NCBI GenBank assembly: GCA_002778785.1
Contig: PEZS01000011.1
Location: 478,882 to 542,881 of the forward strand
Direction of reading: 5' to 3'
Source: Bdellovibrionales bacterium CG10_big_fil_rev_8_21_14_0_10_45_34
GTDB taxonomy: Bacteria; Bdellovibrionota; Bdellovibrionia; Bdellovibrionales; 1-14-0-10-45-34
DNA: 64,000 bases
The notes below the pieces were generated by a model. That model searched no databases, was not told the origin of the DNA, and saw only the letters and a program-made list of their open reading frames with translations. The position numbers and the translations under genes were made by a program. Below are positions 28,347 through 37,537 of this stretch, one piece after another; positions within the stretch are counted from its first letter, which is position 1, and each line of letters starts with the position of its first letter.

Positions 28347-29205
28347 CCAGTGTAACATCTCTATTTCTGATACGTGAAAACTCCATGAGCAAAAAAATTG
28401 TGGCAAACCCTGCCAACACCATAAGGGCCACTGCTAGCCAGAGCGGGGCAAGCCAAATTGAAGATATGGCAATGCTGTTTAACAGCGTCAGCAAAAAATA
28501 TAGCCTTTTGGGACTTATCAAAGAGAGCTGCCCTCTTATCGCAAGCTTGATGAGCCCTCTCAGATTGTACTTTCCGCGCCCAAGATTTCTCTCAATAAAA
28601 TGGAACTCAATAAATTCTATTCTACAATCCGAAAACTCTCGAAAATTCAGCCTAACAAAATGAGCCAACCACGGCTGCTTGGTTATTGCCGATACCACTT
28701 TCTTTGAAAGCAATCGAAAGTAAACTGGCTGCATCGACAGATCAACGCCTGCAAATAGTCTGCAGCTATAGTTAAATAAAATACTCAATATCTTCCTAAC
28801 ACCAAATATTTCTCTTTGATTTCTCACTCCTTGAACGATATCCGCACCCGCTAAGAATTTGCCTATCATCTCTTTTGCAACACTCAGTGGGTGGGTACCG
28901 TCAATGTCCATCATAATAACCGCATCGCCAGTGCAATTCATTAAACCAAAAAAGACCGCAGGCCCTTGTCCAAATTTGTTGTTAATAAACAGTCCATTTA
29001 TCGAACTGTCACTACTCGCAATTGTTTTTATTACGTTCCTCGTATTGTCGGAGCTATTATCTTCTACGAAGAGAATAGACACGTTATACTCTTCTGAGTT
29101 CAGTACTGTTCGAACATTTTGAACAAACGGTCTTATGTTTGCCTCTTCATCTCGAACAGGGACGAGTAGCGTAATTGTAGGTTTTATGGTTGTTTCTATT
29201 GCCAT
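28327..29205 (-). CDS. Glycosyltransferase family 2, polyprenyl-phosphate sugar synthase type
   Basis: The protein is 292 residues. The GT-A domain has LLVPVRDEEANIRPFV, VEDNSSDNT and MMDIDGTHPLS (DxD-like). Two hydrophobic segments lie at the C-terminus (about 235-280). This matches DPM1/GtrB-like enzymes that load a sugar from a nucleotide onto undecaprenyl phosphate, giving the donor for GT-C enzymes such as those at 26043 and 29213. It lies 7 bp after the stop of the membrane protein gene at 29213 on the same strand. Confidence 0.85.
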   Translation of the reverse strand: MAIETTIKPTITLLVPVRDEEANIRPFVQNVRTVLNSEEYNVSILFVEDNSSDNTRNVIKTIASSDSSINGLFINNKFGQGPAVFFGLMNCTGDAVIMMDIDGTHPLSVAKEMIGKFLAGADIVQGVRNQREIFGVRKILSILFNYSCRLFAGVDLSMQPVYFRLLSKKVVSAITKQPWLAHFVRLNFREFSDCRIEFIEFHFIERNLGRGKYNLRGLIKLAIRGQLSLISPKRLYFLLTLLNSIAISSIWLAPLWLAVALMVLAGFATIFLLMEFSRIRNRDVTLAIQILP

Positions 29206-29212
29206 AGAAAGA

Positions 29213-30691
29213 CTAGGTTACCTGAAAGTTCTTCCAGTTCGGAAGAATAAATTTTTTGATGAGAAACTCTACTAATAAAGCCACAACTACGAACTGATAG
29301 ATAGAATAGTTAGTATTCCCACCACCTGAATGCATAACAATTGCCGCTAGAGAGGTCGTCGCTGCGACGGCTGTCAGTTTTAGGGGGAAAAAACTTTTAT
29401 TCCAGATTAAAAACATCAGTATCGCAAAACAAATGTAACCAGAAACGAAAACCCCAGCTCTAAGATTCAACACCTGAGCGGAAATCTCCGGAATTTCTGT
29501 TAGCGTTCTATTAATTCTCTTAACTATGATTTCCAAAAACCATATTGGATCAGCAAAAATGTCTCCTAAATATTTCTCTTTTACAATTTGCGTGAATTCA
29601 GGAAGTTCTTCGAACTTCCTGTAATAAACACCATGCTCATCGTGTGATTCTAGAAACTGTAAACCAGACGAATGCAAATGAAGCCCCAACTGAAATCTTT
29701 CATTCAGAATTGGGAAAGCATAATCATAAGCCCAAGCATCGCTCCACTTGTGACCGTATTTTGTATCAAAATCACCTAAGCCCAAGTTCAAAGGATGCCA
29801 TACCCGATGCACTCTGCTCGGATTGATCTCAAGTGGAATTCCTCCCGAAGCTTTCACAAAGGCTACAGCTTGACGCTGTTTAAAATCAAAATAGCCACTC
29901 CAAACACTAGTCACTAGGTTCAACGCAACTAAATACCCTAGTGCCAAAAAAATGCGCCTCTTCCAATTAAAATGTCTGTAGAATGCCAAAACAAGCAGCA
30001 CTACGAATGAAATTGCCATTGGCTCACTACGTATTTGCCTCGCGCTACCAACTAAAACTGCCAATCCTAAAATCAGAATTCCTACCCGCTTCCAATCAAG
30101 TCTTTTATTCAGCAACAGAGGCAGAAGAAGCGAAATCGCAAACAGATTGGATGTTACTATCCAACTAAAGACATTCTCTTTTACGTAGACCTCGTAAAGT
30201 TGAAATGGATTTGATCCTAAAAGTATAACCAGTATCGAACCAAGCAGAGGCCTTGCGCACAACCAAAAAGAGACAAAGAGTGCAATGAGACTCAATGTAA
30301 AAAAAAGTGAATTAGCATATTTTACTGTCAAGCGTTCGAGGCCCCAGCCTATTAGTACCGATGGCCAATACAAAAACAATTTACCGAGTTCTCCCGCACG
30401 ATAAGTGTGATAGATCTCCATTCGAAGACTGGGCCCAGTTTCGGCAATTAGTTTTTCAAATTCAGCTTGATTTGTAGGTCGCTGCGGTACTGCTGAAGTT
30501 AGCGGAAAGTAACCCGAGCGATAGAAAAAATAAAAGAAGTCTTTCATTTGATCTGAATAAAGCCCAGAACTACCAGTAACCTGTGCTTTGGAATCAAATC
30601 CCTTTTCTTGATCTACAAAGAAAAATGAAAACTGCCACAAAACGATGAGAGTAATGCCCAAAAAGAGATACTTTTTTTTTGAAAGTTGCAT
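29213..30691 (-). CDS. Polytopic membrane protein, probable GT-C glycosyltransferase
   Basis: The protein is 492 residues with about ten hydrophobic segments. Its first periplasmic loop (about 28-110) contains DQMKDFFYFFYRSGYFPL. A second large loop at about 270-400 holds acidic and aromatic residues. No named family is recognised. It starts immediately after the nucleotidyltransferase stop and is followed by the GT2 gene, so the three form one transcription unit: sugar activation, loading onto lipid, then transfer. Function as a GT-C transferase is inferred from this order. Confidence 0.65.
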   Translation of the reverse strand: MQLSKKKYLFLGITLIVLWQFSFFFVDQEKGFDSKAQVTGSSGLYSDQMKDFFYFFYRSGYFPLTSAVPQRPTNQAEFEKLIAETGPSLRMEIYHTYRAGELGKLFLYWPSVLIGWGLERLTVKYANSLFFTLSLIALFVSFWLCARPLLGSILVILLGSNPFQLYEVYVKENVFSWIVTSNLFAISLLLPLLLNKRLDWKRVGILILGLAVLVGSARQIRSEPMAISFVVLLVLAFYRHFNWKRRIFLALGYLVALNLVTSVWSGYFDFKQRQAVAFVKASGGIPLEINPSRVHRVWHPLNLGLGDFDTKYGHKWSDAWAYDYAFPILNERFQLGLHLHSSGLQFLESHDEHGVYYRKFEELPEFTQIVKEKYLGDIFADPIWFLEIIVKRINRTLTEIPEISAQVLNLRAGVFVSGYICFAILMFLIWNKSFFPLKLTAVAATTSLAAIVMHSGGGNTNYSIYQFVVVALLVEFLIKKFILPNWKNFQVT

Positions 30692-31396
30692 CTAAACCAA
30701 GTCGTCTTTGAAATGGCTGCTATAGGCAATCTGAGCATGTTCATAATCATCCATTCGCCCTATATCTAACCAAAACCCTTCGATCAAATATCGCGTTATT
30801 GGAGTGTGACTAGCTATTAACCTAAGGATGAGATGATCCATGCCAAAAAAAGTATTGCTGGGAATTTGTTCGAGCAGCTCCGGCCGGAAGTAATATATAC
30901 CCGCAATGATCTCGGTCAAAAAGTCAGGTTTTTCTTCGACGGAAACAACACGATTGTCTTTAACTTCTACACTGCCAAAGTTAAATGGGGTTCGAATCTG
31001 CTTAGTTGCAACGGTCAAAAGCGTTTCTTCTTTTTCGGCAAACCTAATTAGATCATGAAAGTCTACCGAGGTAAGAATGTCTCCGTTCATGACTACAAAG
31101 GGCTCCGTCAGTTTATCGCGAAGCAATGTGAGCGGGCCACACGTACCTAAGGGCTCTTTTTCTTTACTAAAAATTAACTTTGCACCGTAGCGAGAACCAT
31201 CGCCAAGAAAGGACTCTACATAGTCAGCCATGTAATTTGTAGCAATATAGATCTCGTCTACACCCTGCCGAACCAAGTTGGTAATTTGAATCTCCATTAT
31301 CGACTTCTCACCTATAGGAAGAAGTGGCTTTGGAATTGCCTGGGTAAGCGGACGGAGTCTTTTACCAAGCCCTCCAGCTAAGATAACTGCCTTCAT
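30692..31396 (-). CDS. Sugar-1-phosphate nucleotidyltransferase
   Basis: The protein is 234 residues from the ATG at 31396, which gives the canonical start [18 protein letters not shown]. An upstream in-frame codon at 31414 adds six residues. The GGxGxRLxPLT and PKPLLPIG motifs and the NGDILT metal site place it in the NTP-transferase family. KFGSVEV-like and GIYYFRPE stretches resemble mannose- or heptose-1-phosphate guanylyltransferases (HddC-like). The nucleotide and sugar cannot be fixed. It is the first gene of the operon down to 28327. Confidence 0.85.
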   Translation of the reverse strand: MKAVILAGGLGKRLRPLTQAIPKPLLPIGEKSIMEIQITNLVRQGVDEIYIATNYMADYVESFLGDGSRYGAKLIFSKEKEPLGTCGPLTLLRDKLTEPFVVMNGDILTSVDFHDLIRFAEKEETLLTVATKQIRTPFNFGSVEVKDNRVVSVEEKPDFLTEIIAGIYYFRPELLEQIPSNTFFGMDHLILRLIASHTPITRYLIEGFWLDIGRMDDYEHAQIAYSSHFKDDLV

Positions 31397-31515
31397 AGGG
31401 CAATTTCTAGCCAAAACCCTTAGGTTTTACAAATAAGTTTGGACCTATGGCGACCTGATGTGCGCAATGCGGCAGATTGAACTGAAGCAATGAGTATGAT
31501 AACTGTCTGAAAAAG

Positions 31516-32781
31516 GTGTCACTATTCTTGGGAACTTTCCGGCTTCCACTATTCACTTCCTATTACAAAGAAATTCCTAAGGACAAGGACAGTCTGTTTT
31601 TTAGAAGATTGCCAGTCGAAGTGCTTGATAATTCTTCCTTGGGTTATCTATACCAGGTTACCAATCCTGAAAATCATAAGTTTATCGAAGAGGCCTTCAA
31701 GCTTGGCAGCACGTTTTACAACACCCAAGGCGATGAATCTTTCCCTCAAGGCGCCCACAACATTGCGCGTCACAGAGACTTTGTCGATAATATGGCGCGA
31801 GTATTGGGTATCGAGACCTTCGCTGGTTTGAGGATTTTAGAGGTTGGCTGCGGCCCCGGCCACCTCTTGAAGCTACTTAAGGATGAGGGGGCTGATGTTA
31901 TGGGCTGCGACCCCGGCCCTTACGGTCACTTTGCAAAAGAACACTTGGGGATTGAGATTCTTCAAAAGACATTTGATGCAGATCTAATTGAAAGTGGCCT
32001 ATTGAGAACGGGTCATTTTGACTTAGTTATTAACTTTGCATTGTTAGACTTACTGAGTGACCCAGTTTCTTTCTTAAAACTTTCAAAGGACCTGCTAAAA
32101 ATAAACGGCAATATTGTCTGTGGGGTGAGAGACTTTGAACCTTATCTTAAACTAGGGAATCCACTAGGAATAAACCCAGAGCACCAGTATTACTTTACCT
32201 CAAAAAGTTTGAGCTATATTTTCGAGCTAGCGGGCCTATCAAATATAAAGATTCTCAGTTCGCAATATGGCCTTGGCCTTGTTGCAACTGGGTCTCGGCC
32301 CGTGGCAGATATATTAACGACATCGGAAGACAAGGCATTTCCGAAATCTAACGAACAACTGAGATCCACGAAAGAAATGAAGTCTCCTCGCATCGAGGGT
32401 TTACATGATGGCTATTTTTCTCGAACAAATCAGTTTGTAAATCGCCTACAGAATCGTCTCATGAATTTAATGAATAAAAATCTCGCTATTATGGGCGGAA
32501 ACTTAGACACTGCAAACTTATTTGCTCTTTTGAATTTCGACAATGTTAATACAAGAATATTTGAACAAGATCACCAATACGTGGGTAAGTTTATACCCGG
32601 TGTCTCCGAGCCAATATTTCATGACGATTTAATAGACGAATTTCAGCCAGATGAAGTCTGGATTATGCCCCTCGGTTTTTGTGATAAGATAGAAACTAAT
32701 CTTCGCAAAAAATACAGTATTCAAGTGCCAATGGTTAAGATGAACTCAGCGCCCTCATCAGAGGTATTAATTGAGTCTTAA
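31516..32781 (+). CDS. SAM-dependent sugar C-methyltransferase-like protein
   Basis: The protein is 421 residues. An N-terminal stretch of about 110 residues leads into LRILEVGCGPGHLLKLL, VMGCDPGP and a late class I methyltransferase motif. The last 95 residues (AIMGGNLDTANLF...KFIPGVSEPIF...DEVWIMPLGF) resemble the C-terminal domain of NDP-sugar C-methyltransferases of the TylC3 type. The usual N-terminal four-cysteine zinc site of that family is not seen here. The start codon is GTG with only a weak ribosome site. It overlaps the FemAB-like gene by 11 bp. Confidence 0.75.
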   Translation: MSLFLGTFRLPLFTSYYKEIPKDKDSLFFRRLPVEVLDNSSLGYLYQVTNPENHKFIEEAFKLGSTFYNTQGDESFPQGAHNIARHRDFVDNMARVLGIETFAGLRILEVGCGPGHLLKLLKDEGADVMGCDPGPYGHFAKEHLGIEILQKTFDADLIESGLLRTGHFDLVINFALLDLLSDPVSFLKLSKDLLKINGNIVCGVRDFEPYLKLGNPLGINPEHQYYFTSKSLSYIFELAGLSNIKILSSQYGLGLVATGSRPVADILTTSEDKAFPKSNEQLRSTKEMKSPRIEGLHDGYFSRTNQFVNRLQNRLMNLMNKNLAIMGGNLDTANLFALLNFDNVNTRIFEQDHQYVGKFIPGVSEPIFHDDLIDEFQPDEVWIMPLGFCDKIETNLRKKYSIQVPMVKMNSAPSSEVLIES

Positions 32782-33826
32782 AGTTTTCAGCTTAAACGAG
32801 CGAGAACTGTGGACCGATGCTCTTAGTGAACTCGAGACGCACCTCAGGGATGTTTACTTTACCCCCGACTATTACCAACTTCACCAAAATTACGGGGATG
32901 GAGTCGCAGAGTGTGCCCTTTATAGCGGGGCATCCGGATGCCTAATTTATGCCTACTTAAAAAACCCCATCCGCCCCCTAGGGTACGATCTTCCTAGCGA
33001 GCATTATGACATCCAGGGGGCCTATGGTTACAACGGGCTTGCGGGCTCCTTAAGCGACCACAATGAATTATCTAAGTTTCATTCAGAGTTTTCGAACTAT
33101 TGTCGAGACTCTAACATTGTCGCAGAATTCACCCGATTTCATCCTCTCATTGAAAATGTAAATTACTCCCGCGACCATTTGTCTGTTCGCAAAAACAGGA
33201 GCACCGTCAAAGTCATCCTAGATCGATCATTTATTGAGATTCAAAAAGAATTTTCTGATAGTTGTAGAAGAGCCATCAGAAAGGCTGAGAAAAACGGAAT
33301 AAAGATTACCACTCATACTAGCAGTTTTCATATTGCGGATTTTAAACGGCTTTACAAAGCGACTATGGATCGAACACGCTCTCGGCCCTACCTGTACTTT
33401 AGCGACAGTTATTTTGAAGAGCTTTTTAGAGTGCCGAATCTCGTTCAATTTTGCGCATGGCTAGATGATAAGGTTGTAGCAACCTCTCTTTGTTTTTTAA
33501 GCACTCCATTCTTTCATTACCACCTTGGCGCGTCCGCCACGGAGCACTTATCAATGAGGCCGAACAACTTACTATTTCAAGAGATGATTTCGTTTGCGAA
33601 CGCACGCGGTGCTAAACTACTGCACCTGGGTGGCGGCAATACAGCATCGCCGGACGACAGTCTATTCAAATACAAAACCAGCTATTCTCATGCCCTTTGT
33701 GATTTTTATGTGGGATACAAAATTCACGACGAAGAGACTTACAAGAATCTCTGCGACGAGTGGGATCGTAAAGCAAACTTACCTAAACTCAACACTGAAG
33801 TTCTCAGGTATCGTTCATCGATTTGA
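32771..33826 (+). CDS. FemAB/GNAT-type acyl- or aminoacyltransferase
   Basis: The protein is 351 residues. SCRRAIRKAEKNGI, TMDRTRSRPYLYF and LLFQEMISFANARGAKLLHLGGG are typical of FemAB-like proteins of the GNAT superfamily (Acetyltransf_6). These transfer an amino acid or acyl group to an amino sugar or lipid. The TTG start lies inside the end of the methyltransferase gene. Attachment of an amino acid or acyl group to an amino sugar of the surface polymer is likely but unproven. Confidence 0.78.
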   Translation: MSLKVFSLNERELWTDALSELETHLRDVYFTPDYYQLHQNYGDGVAECALYSGASGCLIYAYLKNPIRPLGYDLPSEHYDIQGAYGYNGLAGSLSDHNELSKFHSEFSNYCRDSNIVAEFTRFHPLIENVNYSRDHLSVRKNRSTVKVILDRSFIEIQKEFSDSCRRAIRKAEKNGIKITTHTSSFHIADFKRLYKATMDRTRSRPYLYFSDSYFEELFRVPNLVQFCAWLDDKVVATSLCFLSTPFFHYHLGASATEHLSMRPNNLLFQEMISFANARGAKLLHLGGGNTASPDDSLFKYKTSYSHALCDFYVGYKIHDEETYKNLCDEWDRKANLPKLNTEVLRYRSSI

Positions 33827-35134
33827 CTTTTTTAATCGCGTTTTTACAAACGCGATGGCCTGAAGCGGCGAAAGATTCGGTACAGAAAGAATTCCAAATT
33901 CTCTTTTGTATACCCACACTAGGACAGCTTTTAGTCCAACTAAGCTAATCCCTTGAGAAATCGCGGCACCGTAGATTCCCAAATTTGGTATAAGAGCCGC
34001 AGAAAGTGCTAGATTCAATCCCGCAAAACACCACATCCACTTGGCAACCGAGTTTTGCTTGCCGACCACATACATGATGACAATGATAAATCCAGAGAGA
34101 CTACTTAAAAAGAATGACGTTGTGAGTATTCTTAATACACCAGAGGCCTCTACGTACTCGGATCCGAACAGCGACAATAACGGTTCTGCAAAAATTAAAA
34201 TTGCAAGATAGGCTGGAGTCGTAAACCAAAATATGGCTGAAGCGACCTGAGAGACAAACTTCTGAATAGCCACTTTGTTGCCTTCAGAATGAAGCCGCGA
34301 GAATGTGGCGACTCCCACAATTGTCATTGCTTCGTATACGAACTGAATCATCTCCGCGCCGCGAGCGGCCGCTACGTAAATACCAACATCATGTGAAGGC
34401 CTGAGTTTTCCTAGAACTAACACTTCGCCTTTACTGAGCAAAATAAACCCCAAGCCGCTACCGACAAGTCCGATCGCAGGCGCAAACCACTGTTTGATTT
34501 CAAATGTTGGCTTTGCTTCGTTTAAATGAAGTGGCTTTTCTACTTTGTAAAGAGCAACGTAACCAACAATGAGTGTTACAATCCAAGCTATTAAGTTGAT
34601 GTATGCAGCTTCCTCTACGTTTACCGATTGATGCCATGTAACCCAACCCAGTAATAAAAGTAAGATACCACCCGGGTAGACAATGTTTTCTGGAATTTGC
34701 GCCCAGATCGGATGGTGCATCGATCTAATAATGGCCTGGCGCACTTGCCCCGCAATGATCAAGGGGAGAGTCAAGAACATGAGTGCAAAAACATAATGAT
34801 CAGATTGCGCAAAAAAAGTAGTCGCAAATATTGTGACGAGCGCGATAAGAAGTGAGCTAGTGGTGCTAGACACATGAGCAAAGCGAAGAATTCCTCGCAA
34901 TCGACCCTTGTCATTTTCGTTTAAAAATTTTGGGATGAATCGCAAAAGAGTGTGGTCTAAGCCCAAAATTGCAGGCAGAGATATCACTGAAATGACTGTT
35001 ATCGCATAAGAGTAGACGCCATATCCCTTCGCCCCTAAGATCCTTGCTAATAATAGGCCAACAAAAAATCTCAGCGCGTGCCCGCTACTTCGAACCAAGA
35101 AGGAATACGCACTACTTTTGTATATCCCGTTCAC
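33815..35134 (-). CDS. wzx: Oligosaccharide flippase, Wzx-like (MOP/PST superfamily)
   Basis: The protein is 439 residues with about 12-14 hydrophobic segments. It opens with SSAYSFLVRSSGHALRFFVGLLLARILGAKGYGVYSYA, here split between N-terminal helices, as is usual for Wzx/PST transporters. It moves lipid-linked repeat units to the periplasm. Its ATG overlaps the HAD gene stop (4 bp), and its 3' end overlaps the convergent FemAB-like gene by 12 bp. It is the last gene of the operon starting at 40061. A second flippase domain occurs at 45633-48629. Confidence 0.88.
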   Translation of the reverse strand: MNGIYKSSAYSFLVRSSGHALRFFVGLLLARILGAKGYGVYSYAITVISVISLPAILGLDHTLLRFIPKFLNENDKGRLRGILRFAHVSSTTSSLLIALVTIFATTFFAQSDHYVFALMFLTLPLIIAGQVRQAIIRSMHHPIWAQIPENIVYPGGILLLLLGWVTWHQSVNVEEAAYINLIAWIVTLIVGYVALYKVEKPLHLNEAKPTFEIKQWFAPAIGLVGSGLGFILLSKGEVLVLGKLRPSHDVGIYVAAARGAEMIQFVYEAMTIVGVATFSRLHSEGNKVAIQKFVSQVASAIFWFTTPAYLAILIFAEPLLSLFGSEYVEASGVLRILTTSFFLSSLSGFIIVIMYVVGKQNSVAKWMWCFAGLNLALSAALIPNLGIYGAAISQGISLVGLKAVLVWVYKREFGILSVPNLSPLQAIAFVKTRLKKSNR

Positions 35135-35913
35135 AGTTTTTCACTCGTTTGACTTTTGACCAACTGGCCATGAACACTCGCTTCATGCCAACTTGCAAGT
35201 TTTTGAGCAGTGACATCGCTGAGACTGCTAACAACCTTATCGGCTCCAGCTTCTTTAAGATTTTGGCCGATTCGGTCTAGGCCCAACGTTAAGCCAACGT
35301 TGGCAGCCTTAGAAGCCTGCACACCGGATATGGCATCTTCAATAATAATAACGTCAGACGGACTACAAGAAAATTCTTTGATCAACTCCGAGAACATATC
35401 GGGATGTGGCTTGCCTCTTAAGTGCCTCTCCTTGATAGTGTTGCCATCGTAAATCTTTTTAAAGTATTTGGTTAGGCTGGCCCTTTCTAGCAAATATCGG
35501 CAGTTTTTGCTTGAAGACGCCACCGCAAGGTCAATACTTACGCTACTTAAGTGATTGATTAAATTTTCACAATCTTTGAAAACTTCGACACCCAACTCGT
35601 CGATTAGATCCAAGAAGATTCTGTCTTTCTTGTTACCTATACCGACCACTGATTCAACTGACTGATCTGTATCTTCCCCGTGTGGCAGCTCAATATCTCG
35701 TGAGCGCAAGAAATTCCCGATTCCGACAAGCCTGGGTTTTCCATCGACATGTTCGTGATAGTCGGAGTCAATTCGAAACTCTTTAAAGGTCTCACCCTTT
35801 CTCTGCGATCTCTTGGCAAGCATCTCATCAAAGACACTCTTCCACGCTCTTGCGTGTACGACCGCTGTGTTTGTTATTACACCGTCCATATCAAAAATAA
35901 CCAGTTTAAACAT
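35131..35913 (-). CDS. HAD-superfamily phosphatase/phosphomutase (beta-phosphoglucomutase-like)
   Basis: The protein is 260 residues from the ATG at 35913, which overlaps the upstream stop by one base (TAATG). FDMDGVITNT is motif I, with nucleophile Asp and general acid Asp. AVASSSKN, GKPHPD and VIIIEDAISGVQA are motifs II-IV. A helical cap (about 20-100, with HVDGKPRL) is like that of beta-phosphoglucomutase. It lies directly after the GT4-nucleotidyltransferase fusion, so it may dephosphorylate or isomerise a sugar phosphate for that enzyme. Confidence 0.85.
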   Translation of the reverse strand: MFKLVIFDMDGVITNTAVVHARAWKSVFDEMLAKRSQRKGETFKEFRIDSDYHEHVDGKPRLVGIGNFLRSRDIELPHGEDTDQSVESVVGIGNKKDRIFLDLIDELGVEVFKDCENLINHLSSVSIDLAVASSSKNCRYLLERASLTKYFKKIYDGNTIKERHLRGKPHPDMFSELIKEFSCSPSDVIIIEDAISGVQASKAANVGLTLGLDRIGQNLKEAGADKVVSSLSDVTAQKLASWHEASVHGQLVKSQTSEKL

Positions 35914-37523
35914 TAGGGCGTAACGCCTATTCGCATGCGTTCGATGGCTTTGCTCGAGGAGGTTGTCCATTCGCGCGTAAAATAGACGCAGCCGCCAGCT
36001 TTTTCTACGGCCTGCTTTTCAAGCTGAAAGTTAGGATTAACTTGTTGATCTGGCGCTTCGTACTCGTCACCTTTTGCAAAATAGTTTGGCTTTAACATCT
36101 CAATTGTTGGAACAGCAGATGGCCACTTATTGATTGCAACCCAACTTACTGCACCAAGCCCTGCAATCAACTCGGCACGCTGTTTCGCAGGAAAAACAGG
36201 ACGGTTTGGGCCTTTGTTAATGAACTCGTCTGGCGTAATGGTAGCAATGAGTACATCGGCTGCTTTTCTGGCTGATTCGAAGTGCCGCAAATGCCCGGCA
36301 TGCAAAACATCGAAGCAACCGTGACACTGCACCACAGTTCTACCCTCAGATTTCACCTGCTCTACAATGGCAGCAAGTCTATCGAGAGTGACCACCCTGT
36401 CTCGTGAGCTGATTGGCAAGGTAGTGGTTGACGACTTAGGTAGTACTTCGAAGTAGAATTTGGCCATCTTAGCCATTTCATTATTGTAGTCGTTCTTATC
36501 TTGAATAATTCTTCTCTCTCTTTCGCCTAGATTAGCGAGCTTCTCTTTTTCAGAAAACAGAGTCTCAATCTTAGTGACCAAATCCTCCGAATCGCTGGCT
36601 CGAAAAAGCTGATAAGGCTCACATATCCACTCTCGGTTTTCGCAAACATCTGAAACCACAACAGGCAGCTTCATAGCCATCGCCTCCGCGGTGCTTGCGG
36701 CTATTCCGGCGTCGGAGAGTGAGGCAGAAACGTATACGTCTGAAACTGTCAAAAACTCTTTGAGCTGTTTCATATTGTATCCGCCTAAAAAACTGACTCT
36801 TTCAGCAATATTCAACTCTTGCACAAGGGCTTTGAGATTTTCCGTCTCTGGTCCTCGCCCAGCAACAAGCAGTTTTACAGATGGATGCTTTTTTTCAAGA
36901 AGCGGAATCGATTTAACGATCGTTGCAATATCGTAAACATCATAATGGTTCCGAGTACTAAGGATAACAGGGAACGCATCATTTAACTCGTAAGACTTTT
37001 GGAGTTCTCTTCGTTGACCTAAATCTGGTGTGAAGTCCACCGTATCAATACCAAAATTAATCCTCTTTATTTTTTTACGGTCGGCTCCCAGATCTACCAT
37101 AGCTTCTATCATGTGATCGGCGTCGGTTGTAACCATCAATGACTTTTCAAGAACCCTTTGGACCAATCTTTTCTTAGCTATGTTGTTTCGGTTCGTAAGA
37201 ATATCGGAGCCCCAGGCTGTGCTTACAATAGGCGCCTTATCTTGAAGTAGTGCCAGCAAGCCGTAAAATCCAATGTAATGTACATGAATTAAATCTGGTT
37301 TCGTCTCTCTAACGACTGCGCGTATTTTTACAGCCGCCCTAGCGAAATTCCAGAGTTTACTTTTGGACCCTCCAAGCTCAATCACTTCTAAGCCCATTTC
37401 TTGTCTTAACTTAGAATCAATTGTGTCAAAGGTTGCCCAAGCAACCTCAAATCCTGCTTTCTTAAAATACTTAATCCACTTGATGCTATGAATAGAGGAT
37501 GAAGCTAAAAACAAAAGTTTCAC
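35913..37523 (-). CDS. Fusion of a GT4 glycosyltransferase and an HldE/RfaE-type nucleotidyltransferase
   Basis: The protein is 536 residues in one open frame. Residues 1 to about 365 are a GT4 enzyme: HVHYIGFYGLL, STRNHYDVYDIATIV, LLVAGRGPE and DAGIAASTAEAMAMKLPVVVSD. Residues about 396-525 are a nucleotidyltransferase with CHGCFDVLHAGHLRHFE, HxGH at 408-411, and TPDEFINKGPNRPVF. This resembles the adenylyl/cytidylyltransferase half of HldE and related enzymes. The GTG start has GGGAG 7 nt upstream. A fusion of sugar activation with sugar transfer is unusual; perhaps it activates and transfers a heptose- or polyol-phosphate. Confidence 0.87.
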   Translation of the reverse strand: MKLLFLASSSIHSIKWIKYFKKAGFEVAWATFDTIDSKLRQEMGLEVIELGGSKSKLWNFARAAVKIRAVVRETKPDLIHVHYIGFYGLLALLQDKAPIVSTAWGSDILTNRNNIAKKRLVQRVLEKSLMVTTDADHMIEAMVDLGADRKKIKRINFGIDTVDFTPDLGQRRELQKSYELNDAFPVILSTRNHYDVYDIATIVKSIPLLEKKHPSVKLLVAGRGPETENLKALVQELNIAERVSFLGGYNMKQLKEFLTVSDVYVSASLSDAGIAASTAEAMAMKLPVVVSDVCENREWICEPYQLFRASDSEDLVTKIETLFSEKEKLANLGERERRIIQDKNDYNNEMAKMAKFYFEVLPKSSTTTLPISSRDRVVTLDRLAAIVEQVKSEGRTVVQCHGCFDVLHAGHLRHFESARKAADVLIATITPDEFINKGPNRPVFPAKQRAELIAGLGAVSWVAINKWPSAVPTIEMLKPNYFAKGDEYEAPDQQVNPNFQLEKQAVEKAGGCVYFTREWTTSSSKAIERMRIGVTP

Positions 37524-37537
37524 AATGGTCTCCCAAA

